In this document: piece by piece, positions 33,243-41,754 of the stretch | Numbering within the stretch: position 1 is the first letter of the stretch | Layout of the letters: each line of letters begins with the position of its first letter | DNA from: Chitinispirillaceae bacterium | GTDB lineage: Bacteria; Fibrobacterota; Chitinivibrionia; Chitinivibrionales; Chitinispirillaceae | DNA: 64,000 nucleotides | Reading direction: 5' to 3' | Assembly: GCA_016932075.1 (NCBI GenBank) | Contig: JAFGDP010000123.1 | Location: 1 to 64,000, forward strand | Made by a program: the position numbers and the translations under genes | The notes under the pieces: model-generated | What the model saw: only the letters and a program-made list of their open reading frames with translations | The model's database searches: none | Told to the model about the DNA's origin: nothing

Positions 33243-33667
33243 CAGTAGCGTGTCCTGGATCGTCGGGTCCGACCCCCGTCGTCTGCGCCATAATCGAACA
33301 GAACGGTCTGATGCTCGCCTGTCGCCGCGGCTTGCACCAGACCAACGCCGGACTCTGGGAGTTTCCCGGCGGCAAGGTCAGAGAAGGGGAGTCGCCGCGG
33401 GCAGCGCTCGTCCGTGAAATCCGCGAAGAGCTCGGCATCGATGTGATTCCCCATACGCAGCTTTCCCCTGTCAGGCACACCTACCCCTGGATCACCATCG
33501 AGCTTATCCCGTTTGTCTGTTCGATCGAACAGGGTACACCGCATCCCCACGAACATGCGGAAGTGCGGTGGGTGGACGGCGACGCTTCACCGACGCTGGA
33601 ATGGGCGCCGGCGGACAGGCCGGTGGCCGAGGAATATGTCGCCATGAAGCTGCCGGTGAATGAATGA
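33239..33667 (+). CDS. mutT: MutT-type Nudix hydrolase (8-oxo-dGTP diphosphatase-like)
   Basis: The 142-residue protein has a complete Nudix box, [20 protein letters not shown] plus LGI (GX5EX7REUXEEXGU pattern). MutT enzymes hydrolyse 8-oxo-dGTP to avoid A:T to C:G transversions. LWEFPGGKV and the later EVRWVDGD match MutT/CTP-pyrophosphohydrolase members. The start is a GTG that overlaps the stop of the upstream RNase-like gene. The length is normal for MutT. Confidence 0.88.
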   Translation: MTVACPGSSGPTPVVCAIIEQNGLMLACRRGLHQTNAGLWEFPGGKVREGESPRAALVREIREELGIDVIPHTQLSPVRHTYPWITIELIPFVCSIEQGTPHPHEHAEVRWVDGDASPTLEWAPADRPVAEEYVAMKLPVNE

Positions 33668-33725
33668 AAACCGCACAGGACCTCCCTTTTTGCCATTGCG
33701 CTTTTAACCGGTGACTCTCATCGCT

Positions 33726-33790
33726 CCCCTTTCAGGGGTTCCCGGCCGGTCGTTCACAAAGGTGAACAGCAAATGTTTTTTTCCATTTGC
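33726..33790. terminator. Three small hairpins between mutT and the DUF4861 gene
   Basis: CCCCT/AGGGG (33726-33738), GTTCAC/GTGAAC (33752-33767) and GCAAATG/CATTTGC (33769-33790) follow one another; the last has a T-run in the loop. They could terminate the MBL-mutT transcript or lie in the leader of the next gene. Each stem is short. Confidence 0.45.
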
Positions 33791-33888
33791 CTGGCTCAAC
33801 CGATGAGTTTATATTCCAGTCGCTGATTTTCCCGGAACGGAAGTCAACCGTTCTTTGGCAATCACACCCGCAGAAAAGGGAGAAAAAA

Positions 33889-35019
33889 ATGTACACCTGC
33901 GTCCGCGTTACCATCATGCTTTCAGTCGTACTTGCCGGAACGTCGATTGCCGCCCCGGTCGGCGCGGTCCTCTACCGGGAAGGAAGTCCGGTGCATCACG
34001 CCCGCTATAAAGTGCCGGCGGACGCCGCGCACCACTATTTCGGATACCTTGAAGGGCCGGCGTGGGAAAACAGGTACGTCGCCTACAGGGTCTATGTCGA
34101 CAAGGACAACCGCAACGCGATTGATTTTGTCTCGAAATATCAACCCGGACCGATCCTGCACTACTTTGACGACCCCACCGTGGATGAACATACCAATTTT
34201 TCCTGGGGAACCGATTGCTTCAGCGTCAGCTCCACCATGGGTCTTGGTCATTTCCGGTTGTTTTACAATAACCAGTGGTTGAATCCGCAACTGGGCTCGA
34301 ACCTGGACAGCATGGTTATTTCGATACTCGATTCGTCAACGCAGACGCCAAAGGCTTCCATCGTATTTTACGGGTGGAATATCGGGTCCGGTTCCAAAGT
34401 CACCGTTACCTGGATAATGAGTACGTCCCTGAATGAGCGGCCCGCTCATTTTGATCTCACGATCGAGGGCAACTACACCGGCAAGGTCGTCGTCGGCATG
34501 GTCAACAACAACAAAAGAAATCATCCGGTGACGCTTATCAGGGATTCTACGAAGGCGCTGCTTGCGACCATCGGCAAACAGGGAGCGGTGGGCGAAGGTT
34601 TTACCGACACCCTGCTTCTCGCCGTATTTGCCCATAGGAGCTATTTTTCGTCGTTTGCCGATGATGCACAGAATTACGGCATGGTTCTCACGCCTGATGC
34701 CGGGAAAAAAGTGACATGGTCGATCGCTTCCTGCTGGGCAAAGGAAACCGATCCGATTTTCAGAAATCCCAACTGGCAGGACCTGCTGTTCCCGCAAACC
34801 GGCATTCAGAATGAGACCGGACGACTCTCCCCGTCAACAGGCAATACAATCCGGTCAATAAAAACAGATGCACATTATCAACTCTATTCTCTTTCCGGCA
34901 AAAAACTCACAGCACGATACCAAACCAACGGGATACGCTCCCACCTTCCTTCTGGTCTCTATTTTGTCCGCGATCCTTCCGGCCTGCTGGTGAAGAGAAT
35001 AAGCTACGGATCAGAATAA
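33889..35019 (+). CDS. DUF4861 family secreted protein
   Basis: The start at 33889 follows AAAAGGGAG and gives a Sec signal (MYTCVRVTIMLSVVLAGTSIAAP). The 376-residue product contains FGYLEGPAWENRYVAYRVYV and KDNRNAIDFVSK, then WGTDCFSVSSTMGLG, the conserved core of DUF4861, found in bacteria that degrade pectin-type and other plant polysaccharides. The last 50 residues (YQLYSLSGKKLTARY, LPSGLYFVRDPSG) form a short sorting-like C-terminal domain shared in style with the GH31 protein. Enzymatic activity is not established. Confidence 0.78.
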   Translation: MYTCVRVTIMLSVVLAGTSIAAPVGAVLYREGSPVHHARYKVPADAAHHYFGYLEGPAWENRYVAYRVYVDKDNRNAIDFVSKYQPGPILHYFDDPTVDEHTNFSWGTDCFSVSSTMGLGHFRLFYNNQWLNPQLGSNLDSMVISILDSSTQTPKASIVFYGWNIGSGSKVTVTWIMSTSLNERPAHFDLTIEGNYTGKVVVGMVNNNKRNHPVTLIRDSTKALLATIGKQGAVGEGFTDTLLLAVFAHRSYFSSFADDAQNYGMVLTPDAGKKVTWSIASCWAKETDPIFRNPNWQDLLFPQTGIQNETGRLSPSTGNTIRSIKTDAHYQLYSLSGKKLTARYQTNGIRSHLPSGLYFVRDPSGLLVKRISYGSE

Positions 35020-35028
35020 GGAGGGACC

Positions 35029-35425
35029 ATGTATTCAATGCCCTGAATCGGGAAGCACCCTGTTCAATCCCTGCAACCCTTTGATTTATATCGTCCTCAC
35101 TAATCACCGGGCCGTGCGCACAAACAATGACGCCGTGCGTTGTAAGCAGGAAGGCGTGCGATGTTTGCGGGAGACCGTGCGAAGCAGGCCGGAAGCCCTC
35201 CGTTCATTACAGGATACCGTCGGTTCTTCGCAGGATATCATCCATCATTCGCGGGATATGGTCCGTTCTTCGCGGGAAACCCTCCGTCCTTTACGGGATA
35301 CCATTCGTCCTTTGCGGGATGCCCTTTGTTTTTTGCCGGATACCGCCCGTCCTTCGCAGGAAGCCGCCCGTTCCTTACGGGATACCGTCCGTTCTCGGCG
35401 GGATACCCTGCAGCGTAAGCCGTAA
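35029..35425 (+). pseudogene. Probable broken gene: ideal start followed by stop, then open heptad-repeat frame
   Basis: TAAGGAGGGACC ends the DUF4861 gene and sets up an ideal start ATG at 35029, but that frame reads M-Y-S-M-P-stop. The +1 frame (codons at 35030, 35033 and so on) is open from inside the previous gene to the stop at 35423-35425. It encodes a heptad-repeat tail with hydrophobic residues at regular a positions (units VRSSRET, LRPLRDT, IRPLRDA). A single-base deletion, a sequencing error or frameshifting would join the start to this frame; otherwise only a TTG at 35081 without a ribosome site is available. Confidence 0.45.
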
Positions 35426-35426
35426 A
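35112..35426. repeat. 21-bp tandem repeat array, about 15 units
   Basis: From 35112 to 35405 the DNA is fourteen consecutive imperfect units of exactly 21 bases, with a degenerate fifteenth at 35406-35426. Each unit carries a conserved GCGGGATA-like 3' part and CCGTCCGTTC-like 5' part. Because 21 is a multiple of three and the unit lacks stops in several frames, long open frames appear on both strands. In the frame of 35081 the unit encodes VRSLRDT-type heptads, the pattern of a coiled coil. Unit divergence is high at the 5' end and lower in the middle. Confidence 0.92.
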
Positions 35427-35464
35427 GCCGGCAGCGTATATCGAAAGTCTGGGGAAATACCCCT

Positions 35465-37510
35465 TTACCCGACCTCCAGCTGCGCCTGGGCGTCCACAAC
35501 GTCCCTGTTTACAAGCTCAAGGGCCTGGTGCATCCGTTCCGAAATCACCGGATCAGGAACACGGTCGCGCAGCGTGCGCAGCAGCTGTATGGTCATGCGC
35601 AACAACCGCACCAGATCGCCTTCCGGCACGCCAAAGGCAAGCAGTTCCGCCAGTGAGCATCCGGACGCCCACGCATAGACCGGCGCTGCAAGAGAAAAAT
35701 CCATTTCACGTATGGGCGTGATTATGTTGTGGCGGATCTCCTTGGCGCGCAGCCTGTGTATCACCTTTTCGGCCTCGAAACGCAGCCGCACCGACATCGG
35801 CTTCATTGCCGCCTTGCGGCTGCGCGACTCCTCGGTGACGATCGCGGCCAGGACCACCGGAAGCTGCTGAATCGTGCATTCATCGAAACTCCGCGAACAG
35901 TACAACTCCGCCGCCTGAATCTCATAGCCGCTGACGGCGGCCGCCAGCTTTCCTTTTTCGGTGAGCGTCATGCCGTCGAGGAAACCGGCCGACTGGAGGA
36001 AAGCGATCCGGTTGCGTATCTGCCGCTCCTCTTTCTGATACTGTTTGGTGATTGAAAAAAAGCCCTTTTTGAAATTGTGAAAACTGCGGCGGAACAGGTC
36101 GAACGCCCCTTCCCCCAGACGGCTGTACAGGTTGAGGATGGTGGAATACGACGCAAAAAAGCGGCTCCAGATGCGTTCGTTTTCGCCGTACAGCAGCCGC
36201 TCGAGATGTCGCGGGTCGGTCGCCTCGGGGATGACGAGCGAATACACGTACCCCTCCTCGTCCATGCCCCTCCGGCCTGCCCTGCCCGCCATCTGGTGGT
36301 ACTCTCTTGTCATGAGATAATTGAACTGGACGCCGTCGAACTTCTCCAGCTCGTCGAAAATGACCGCGCTCGCCGGCATGTTGATGCCGAGCGCGAACGT
36401 CTCGGTGCAGAACAGGAGCTTGATCAGGCCGGCGGTAAAGAGCCGTTCCACGATCTCCTTTGCCGCAGGGAGGATACCGGCATGATGAAATGCGACCCCT
36501 GACTCCCAGAGGCCGCGCAGTCTCCCGATCCGGTCATACCCGCCAAGCTGATACTGCTCGATGAGTTCGTCCACCAGTGCGACCGCCTGTTCCTTTTCAC
36601 CGCCATGCAAAAGATGGCGCTGGCTGTGCAGCTCGGCGTTCCGCTCGCACGCTCTGCGGTTGAAACAGAAGTACAGAGCGGGGACCTGTCCCTGGCGCAG
36701 TACCAGTTCGATAATCTGGCGCGACGACGGTTTATGCCGCAGGAATTTTTTCCGCTCATGTGGATTGGCCCGGTATTTACGCTTGATGCTTTTGAGGTTC
36801 AGTATGCCGAATTTCGGGTGGTAGAAATAATGGCGCAGCGGCACGGGCCGGTGACGCTCCTCGATCACATGGAACGGCGCCTGTCGGACGCTCGACATCC
36901 AGGCAGAAAGCTCACGGATATTGGGAACCGTGGCGCTGAGACACATGAAGGAGATGTCGGTCGGCGCAAGGATGATGCTTTCCTCCCACACGGTGCCTCG
37001 TTCCGGGTCGTCAAGATAATGGATCTCGTCGAAAATAGCGTACCGGACGTTCTGCAGGCGCATCGAGTCCTCAAGAATGAGGTTCCGGAAGATTTCGGTC
37101 GTCATGATCAGGAGACGGCCTTCCGGATTGATCGTGACGTCGCCGGTCTGGATGCCAACGGCGTCATCGCCGAACCGTTTGCGGAAATCGCGGTACTTCT
37201 GGTTGGAGAGCGCCTTGATCGGCGCGGTATAAACCGCCCGCCTGCCCGAACGGATCGAGACCTCGACGGCATATTCAGCGAGGAGCGTTTTTCCGCATCC
37301 GGTCGGCGCCGCGACGACGAGCGATTCACCCTTATCAACTATCGAAAAGGCCCTCTCCTGAAACGGATCGAGTTCGAAGCCCAGATATCTCACGGTCGGA
37401 TACGGTTGATTGAATTGAAGATGACTTGATCCATGTCTGAAGGTAAAATAGATTAAAGCGGGCGAGGGAAGCGCATACGGCGCAGAGGGACGAGAAAGGA
37501 ATCGATCCAT
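35465..37510 (-). CDS. Ski2/Mtr4-like DEAD/DEAH-box RNA helicase
   Basis: The 681-residue protein is a superfamily 2 helicase: motif I APTGCGKTLLAEYA, Ia TAPIKALSNQKYRDF, motif II DEIHYLDDPERG (DEIH), motif III LSATVPN, IV region ALYFCFNRRACERN, V TETFALGINMPA and VI QMAGRAGRRG. ALGINMPA and the GRAGRRGMD stretch are diagnostic of the Ski2/Mtr4/Hel308 group, and the C-terminal helical DSHCT-like region follows. It probably unwinds RNA in decay. I used the ATG at 37510; it overlaps the divergent glycosyltransferase start by two bases, so the true start may be slightly downstream. Confidence 0.9.
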   Translation of the reverse strand: MDRFLSRPSAPYALPSPALIYFTFRHGSSHLQFNQPYPTVRYLGFELDPFQERAFSIVDKGESLVVAAPTGCGKTLLAEYAVEVSIRSGRRAVYTAPIKALSNQKYRDFRKRFGDDAVGIQTGDVTINPEGRLLIMTTEIFRNLILEDSMRLQNVRYAIFDEIHYLDDPERGTVWEESIILAPTDISFMCLSATVPNIRELSAWMSSVRQAPFHVIEERHRPVPLRHYFYHPKFGILNLKSIKRKYRANPHERKKFLRHKPSSRQIIELVLRQGQVPALYFCFNRRACERNAELHSQRHLLHGGEKEQAVALVDELIEQYQLGGYDRIGRLRGLWESGVAFHHAGILPAAKEIVERLFTAGLIKLLFCTETFALGINMPASAVIFDELEKFDGVQFNYLMTREYHQMAGRAGRRGMDEEGYVYSLVIPEATDPRHLERLLYGENERIWSRFFASYSTILNLYSRLGEGAFDLFRRSFHNFKKGFFSITKQYQKEERQIRNRIAFLQSAGFLDGMTLTEKGKLAAAVSGYEIQAAELYCSRSFDECTIQQLPVVLAAIVTEESRSRKAAMKPMSVRLRFEAEKVIHRLRAKEIRHNIITPIREMDFSLAAPVYAWASGCSLAELLAFGVPEGDLVRLLRMTIQLLRTLRDRVPDPVISERMHQALELVNRDVVDAQAQLEVG

Positions 37511-38579
37511 GCATGCGGCATTCACGACTGCGGCGCGGTACGGTGCTAAGAAGGCGCTCAGGATTGCAGCGCGCGCCAGCCGGAAACGGCGCTGTCGCGC
37601 GCCCCGCTCAATCGGGTATCTGGTTGCGGGAGGCATGGGTGACGGCATCATGACGCTTCCCGCGCTCGCCTTCCTGAAAAAAAACGTGCCCGGCGCACGC
37701 ATCGACGTGTACGTGCCGCAGAACCTGCAACAGCTTCTTCGCAGACTCATGCAGCCGTTTACCGTCCTTCCCTTTTCCGCTGGTGCAGCGTTGTTACGGG
37801 CCGCGACCGGCCGCGCCTATGATCTGACGTGCTCCAATACGATTGCGGCGTTTCGTGTGGCGTACGAAGTCCATGCGCGCCTTGCCGGCAGATACGCCGC
37901 CGGATTCAGGTATCCTGAGGACAAGCCCCGAGACAGGCTCTATGACTATTCTCTGGCGATCGAAGAAAACCAGCATGACAGCGATCAGAACCTGACGCTT
38001 GCGGCAGGTGCGCTCGGACTCCCTTTTGAAGAACCGGACCGGTATTACCCCACGCTGGATTTTGCAGGTCCGGCCCCTGCTACTGCCACGCAAACGGTCG
38101 TCATCCATCCGGGCGCGGGAAGAGAATACCGCCACAAGCAATGGCCGTCCGAGCGTTACCAGGAAATCATCAGACGGTTGTTGCTGAAAAAGCACGCGGT
38201 CACCGTTCTCTTAGGTCCGGATGACGCGCATCTCTTTTCTCTTTTTTCGGCGATGCACGGCACGCATATCTGCCATTCCATCGGTCCTGACCCGCTCTTC
38301 AAAACGCTTTCGTCATGCAGGCTTTTTATCGGCAATGATTCCGGCCCGGCCCATTGTGCCGCGCTGTTCGGTATTCCGACTATCGTACTGTTCGGACCGA
38401 CAAGCGCGGCGCGGAACGCACCGCGCGGCAGTGAGTCCCTCGCGATTGAAGGCATGCTTCCCTGTTCTCCCTGCCATTTCAGGAGCGCACCCTGCGGCGA
38501 CAATCAGTGCCTTAAATCAATTCAGGTCGACCAGGTGTGGAATTCCATCGAGGAAATCCTCAAGCGTACCGGCATGTAA
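37509..38579 (+). CDS. Glycosyltransferase family 9 (heptosyltransferase-like)
   Basis: GT9 enzymes add heptose to the LPS inner core. The 356-residue protein has VAGGMGDGIMTLPALAFLK at the N-terminal Rossmann domain, VIHPGAGREYRHKQWP in the linker, and the GNDSGPAHCAALFGIPTIVLFGPT motif that binds the ADP-sugar. A C-terminal SPCHFRSAPCG Cys cluster is also typical of heptosyltransferases. GAAAGGA precedes the start. Together with waaA and rfbAC this supports LPS synthesis in this organism. Exact acceptor unknown. Confidence 0.88.
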   Translation: MHAAFTTAARYGAKKALRIAARASRKRRCRAPRSIGYLVAGGMGDGIMTLPALAFLKKNVPGARIDVYVPQNLQQLLRRLMQPFTVLPFSAGAALLRAATGRAYDLTCSNTIAAFRVAYEVHARLAGRYAAGFRYPEDKPRDRLYDYSLAIEENQHDSDQNLTLAAGALGLPFEEPDRYYPTLDFAGPAPATATQTVVIHPGAGREYRHKQWPSERYQEIIRRLLLKKHAVTVLLGPDDAHLFSLFSAMHGTHICHSIGPDPLFKTLSSCRLFIGNDSGPAHCAALFGIPTIVLFGPTSAARNAPRGSESLAIEGMLPCSPCHFRSAPCGDNQCLKSIQVDQVWNSIEEILKRTGM

Positions 38580-38590
38580 GGCGCAAAGCG

Positions 38591-39706
38591 TCACGTTCTT
38601 CCCGAGAGTTCATCGTAGAGATCGAGCACGAGTGCGGCAGCATCATTCCAGGTCCTGCGACGGGCATGCGCCTTTCCTTTCTGCGAAAGCTCGCTGCGCA
38701 ACGCATCGTTTTGGAGAAGGCGCCGGGCCGCGTCTGCCATGCCGGCGGTATCCCCGGGATGGCAATACAGCGCCGCATCGCCGCCGGCTTCGGGCAGCGA
38801 GGTGCTGTTTGAAGCAATGACCGGGGCGCCGCAGTACATGGCTTCGAGTACCGGCAGGCCGAATCCCTCAAGCCGCGAGGGAATGAGAAACAGCGTACAG
38901 AGCGCATAGTTGGATACCAGCTGATCAGTGGTCACGCTGCCCGTGAATATGATACGATCGCGATACCGGCTCGCACGGCAGGACCGTTTGACCGCATCCG
39001 TCTGCTTTTCGAGCGCACCGATGACCCTGAGGGTTCCGGCAAATCCGTCCTCGCAGAGCCGTTCGAACACCGCGACCGCCGCGCCGATGTTTTTATTTTC
39101 CGTTTCCCCCAACGTCAGAAGGTAGGGCTCAGCAGGCGCATGGGACAAAGGAAAACAGGCGTCATACGCCCTGGCGACCGCCTCGTCGACGGCCAGGGGC
39201 AGCACGCGGATCTTGTTTTCTTTTATATGCAGCCGCGCAACAAGGTCATCTTTGACAAAACGTGATATAGTGATCACCCGGTCCGCCCGCCGCACGGCCA
39301 CCCGCTGAATCCAGAACGACTTCATTTTCGTATGCGACTTGAGCGCAGAAAGATGAAGCGGATTAAGGTCGTAGACGGTGGCAATGCTTTTGGCGCCGCA
39401 TACCAGAGGAAACCCGATCTCCCGAAGCAAGCCGAGGCTCACGGTCGCATGGAAAATGTCTGCTTTCATGCTTCTCAAATCAAACGGCCATCTGAGCTGC
39501 TCGTGCAGCCAGTCATGCGTTTGGGGCCGCCTGAGTATAACGTACCTGCCGCAGCGCAGGGGGGGCGACGGCGCGCTGCCGCACAGGATGATCGACGACG
39601 AATAGCGCGATTTGACAAGACAAGAAAGCAGGTTGCGGACGACCGTGCCGACGCCGCGGTCCGCGTACCGGTTCTGAAGGGGTCTGCAGTCGATAGCGAT
39701 GTTCAT
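38591..39706 (-). CDS. Glycosyltransferase family 4 (GT-B)
   Basis: The 371-residue protein is a GT-B glycosyltransferase: N-terminal MNIAIDCRPLQNRYADRGVG, then ITISRFVKDDL, LTLGETENKNI, FTGSVTTDQL and SRLEGFGLPVLEAMYCGAPVIASNSTSLPEAGGDA, the E-x7-E nucleotide-sugar motif read here by position near residues 285-318. Substrates are unknown. It converges with the GT9 gene, 11 bases apart, and is likely part of surface glycan assembly. Confidence 0.9.
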   Translation of the reverse strand: MNIAIDCRPLQNRYADRGVGTVVRNLLSCLVKSRYSSSIILCGSAPSPPLRCGRYVILRRPQTHDWLHEQLRWPFDLRSMKADIFHATVSLGLLREIGFPLVCGAKSIATVYDLNPLHLSALKSHTKMKSFWIQRVAVRRADRVITISRFVKDDLVARLHIKENKIRVLPLAVDEAVARAYDACFPLSHAPAEPYLLTLGETENKNIGAAVAVFERLCEDGFAGTLRVIGALEKQTDAVKRSCRASRYRDRIIFTGSVTTDQLVSNYALCTLFLIPSRLEGFGLPVLEAMYCGAPVIASNSTSLPEAGGDAALYCHPGDTAGMADAARRLLQNDALRSELSQKGKAHARRRTWNDAAALVLDLYDELSGRT

Positions 39707-39801
39707 ACCCGACACGAAAAATAATGGTTTGTCTTAGCAAAAAGCATCCGGCTTGTTCAGGTAGAAAAACAGAGGCGTATGTGCACGGAAGACAAAACGG
39801 G

Positions 39802-41754
39802 CTATCCCGGCATGGCTGCTTTTTCCCTGCCGCGATCAGTCAGTATGCGGACATCGCCGGTGCGTTGGATGATTCCTTCGCTTTCAAAAAGGGAAAACAG
39901 CGAAAGTGCTACCTTGCGGTTTGCAGCAATGAGATCGCGGAACTGCGCGACCGTAAGCCCCTGCGGTGCTTCCCCGAGAGCCTTCAGGAGTTGTGCACGG
40001 AACGTATCAACCAGTGCGCCATCGATAAAATTTCCTTCAATGGCATACGCACGACCGCGGCCTATGAGATGATGGACGATCTGACGCAGGGTCCTTTCGT
40101 CAATTCCACGCTTTGCCGCCCGGGAGGACAAATCCGCCAGAGAAAACAGGTGTATGCCGTCCTCTTTAAGGTCATTCTCGACCGAAGCGATTCGCCCTTC
40201 AAGCTCTTTCGAAATCACCACAGCATGTGACGCGAGCACCCAGGAGTACCCGACCTGCTTGAGCACTCCCCTCTGACGAAGCTGCTCAAGCATATACTTG
40301 AGCAGGAGCTCTTCATCACCTCTGTTCCTGATACCCACGGCGCCACGAAGCTCTTCGACGGTTTTCCCTGTTGCAAGCAGCGGATGGTCGCGATGATGTG
40401 CCTCAAGTATCTTCTGCACCCGGAGTTCCAGAAGATCGACCGCCTCTTTTAGCACAAAATAGCAAGCCTTTTCCTGGCCGATACGGACAACCGTCACCTC
40501 GGCAGGAAGCGCCGGTATTTCATCAACCAGTTCCTCCGGTGTCAGGTTGAGACGGTCTGCCAGCCGGACCAGAGAGACTCCGAGCGACGACTTCCGCACT
40601 TCCGCGGTAATGAGCTCTCCCCTGCTGCCGGAAACAAGCCGCTGCAGCCTGATTTTCAGATCAGCGGTCCGCCGTCGGTGATGCAGGGGAGCTGCGTCGA
40701 TAACAACACCTCCGCCTATCGTCCTGTCACCCGAGGTGCTTCTGAGAACAAAACGATCGCCATACTGCGCCACACAGGAAACAGGGAATTGAACCTGCGT
40801 TAGTGCCCTGTTACCCGGGGCAAGCGAATCGCAGTCGAGAAGGTGAATCCGTACCTGCGCTTCAAAGGTCCCCATGAGAAACAGCGCAGTGGACCAGAGC
40901 CCTCTCTTCGTATTTCCTTCGAACAGCTCCAGATGTCCATCAATGAGGTTCGTGGTGCGGAGCTGCCGGCTCGCGATCATCATGCCCCGTTCAAACTCAT
41001 CGCGCGAAAGACCAGCCACATTGAGTGATGCGCGGTCCCCCGCCCGCACCTCATCAGCCGCCGCGCCGTACCGTTCGATCCGCCGGATCCGCACTTCCCT
41101 GCCATACGGCATGAGAAAAGCAGTCGAACCTGCCGTGATAGACCCGCCAAGCACTGAACCGTTTACCACGGTACCGAATCCACTCACCGTAAATATCCTG
41201 TCGATATACATACGAAACAGTGCTCCCACCGGACGTTCGGATGCCGCGGCGGCAACTGCTGAAAGCGCCTCGCGCAATGGGGCGAGCCCCTCCCCGGTCA
41301 CTGCCGACACTTGCACAATCGGGCACCCTTCCAGAAACGTGCCGGCCACGAACTCGACTGTCTCTTCGGCGCACAGCGCCACAACGTCGGGCGGAGCAAG
41401 GTCAATCCGCGTCAGTGCAACGACACCGGTCCTAATGCCCAAAAGGTCCATGATGCGGACATGCTCCCGCGTCTGTGGCATGATGCCGCTGTCGGCAGCA
41501 ATGACCAGCAGTGCAAGGTCGATGCCCATTGCGCCACTCACCATGGTATGAATAAAATCACGGTGGCCGGGGACGTCGATGATGCCGATAGTGTCGCCTG
41601 AAGCAAGGGCAATATGGGCAAAACCGAGGTTGATGGTAATGCCGCGCTGTTTTTCCTCCTTGTGCGTATCGCAATCAATGCCGGTCAGCGCCTTGACAAG
41701 AGCGGTCTTCCCGTGGTCAACATGCCCTGCGGTACCGAGGATCAGGTGCTTCAC
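39802..41754 (-). CDS. selB: Selenocysteine-specific elongation factor SelB
   Basis: SelB carries Sec-tRNA(Sec) to UGA codons that have a SECIS element. The 650-residue protein has the GTPase motifs AGHVDHGKT (P-loop), the switch-I RGITINLGF, DVPGH (G3) and LTRIDL (G4), an EF-Tu-like domain II/III, and a long C-terminal region of winged helices (KILEAHHRDHPLLATGKTVE onward) that binds the SECIS. It begins within the last codons of selA (4-base overlap), so selA and selB are coupled. Full length, no defect. Confidence 0.96.
   Translation of the reverse strand: MKHLILGTAGHVDHGKTALVKALTGIDCDTHKEEKQRGITINLGFAHIALASGDTIGIIDVPGHRDFIHTMVSGAMGIDLALLVIAADSGIMPQTREHVRIMDLLGIRTGVVALTRIDLAPPDVVALCAEETVEFVAGTFLEGCPIVQVSAVTGEGLAPLREALSAVAAAASERPVGALFRMYIDRIFTVSGFGTVVNGSVLGGSITAGSTAFLMPYGREVRIRRIERYGAAADEVRAGDRASLNVAGLSRDEFERGMMIASRQLRTTNLIDGHLELFEGNTKRGLWSTALFLMGTFEAQVRIHLLDCDSLAPGNRALTQVQFPVSCVAQYGDRFVLRSTSGDRTIGGGVVIDAAPLHHRRRTADLKIRLQRLVSGSRGELITAEVRKSSLGVSLVRLADRLNLTPEELVDEIPALPAEVTVVRIGQEKACYFVLKEAVDLLELRVQKILEAHHRDHPLLATGKTVEELRGAVGIRNRGDEELLLKYMLEQLRQRGVLKQVGYSWVLASHAVVISKELEGRIASVENDLKEDGIHLFSLADLSSRAAKRGIDERTLRQIVHHLIGRGRAYAIEGNFIDGALVDTFRAQLLKALGEAPQGLTVAQFRDLIAANRKVALSLFSLFESEGIIQRTGDVRILTDRGREKAAMPG

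Noticed and set aside
35029..35110. The TGA after M-Y-S-M-P as a selenocysteine codon, given the sel genes nearby
   Set aside because: Reading through the TGA meets a TAA about 20 codons on, outside the heptad frame, and no SECIS hairpin is visible just after the TGA.
35161..35499. Long open frames on both strands within the 21-bp repeat, with repeats such as FAGYRPS or VSRKERA
   Set aside because: They arise because the 21-bp unit lacks stop codons in several frames. Only the frame with V/L/I at heptad a positions looks selected.
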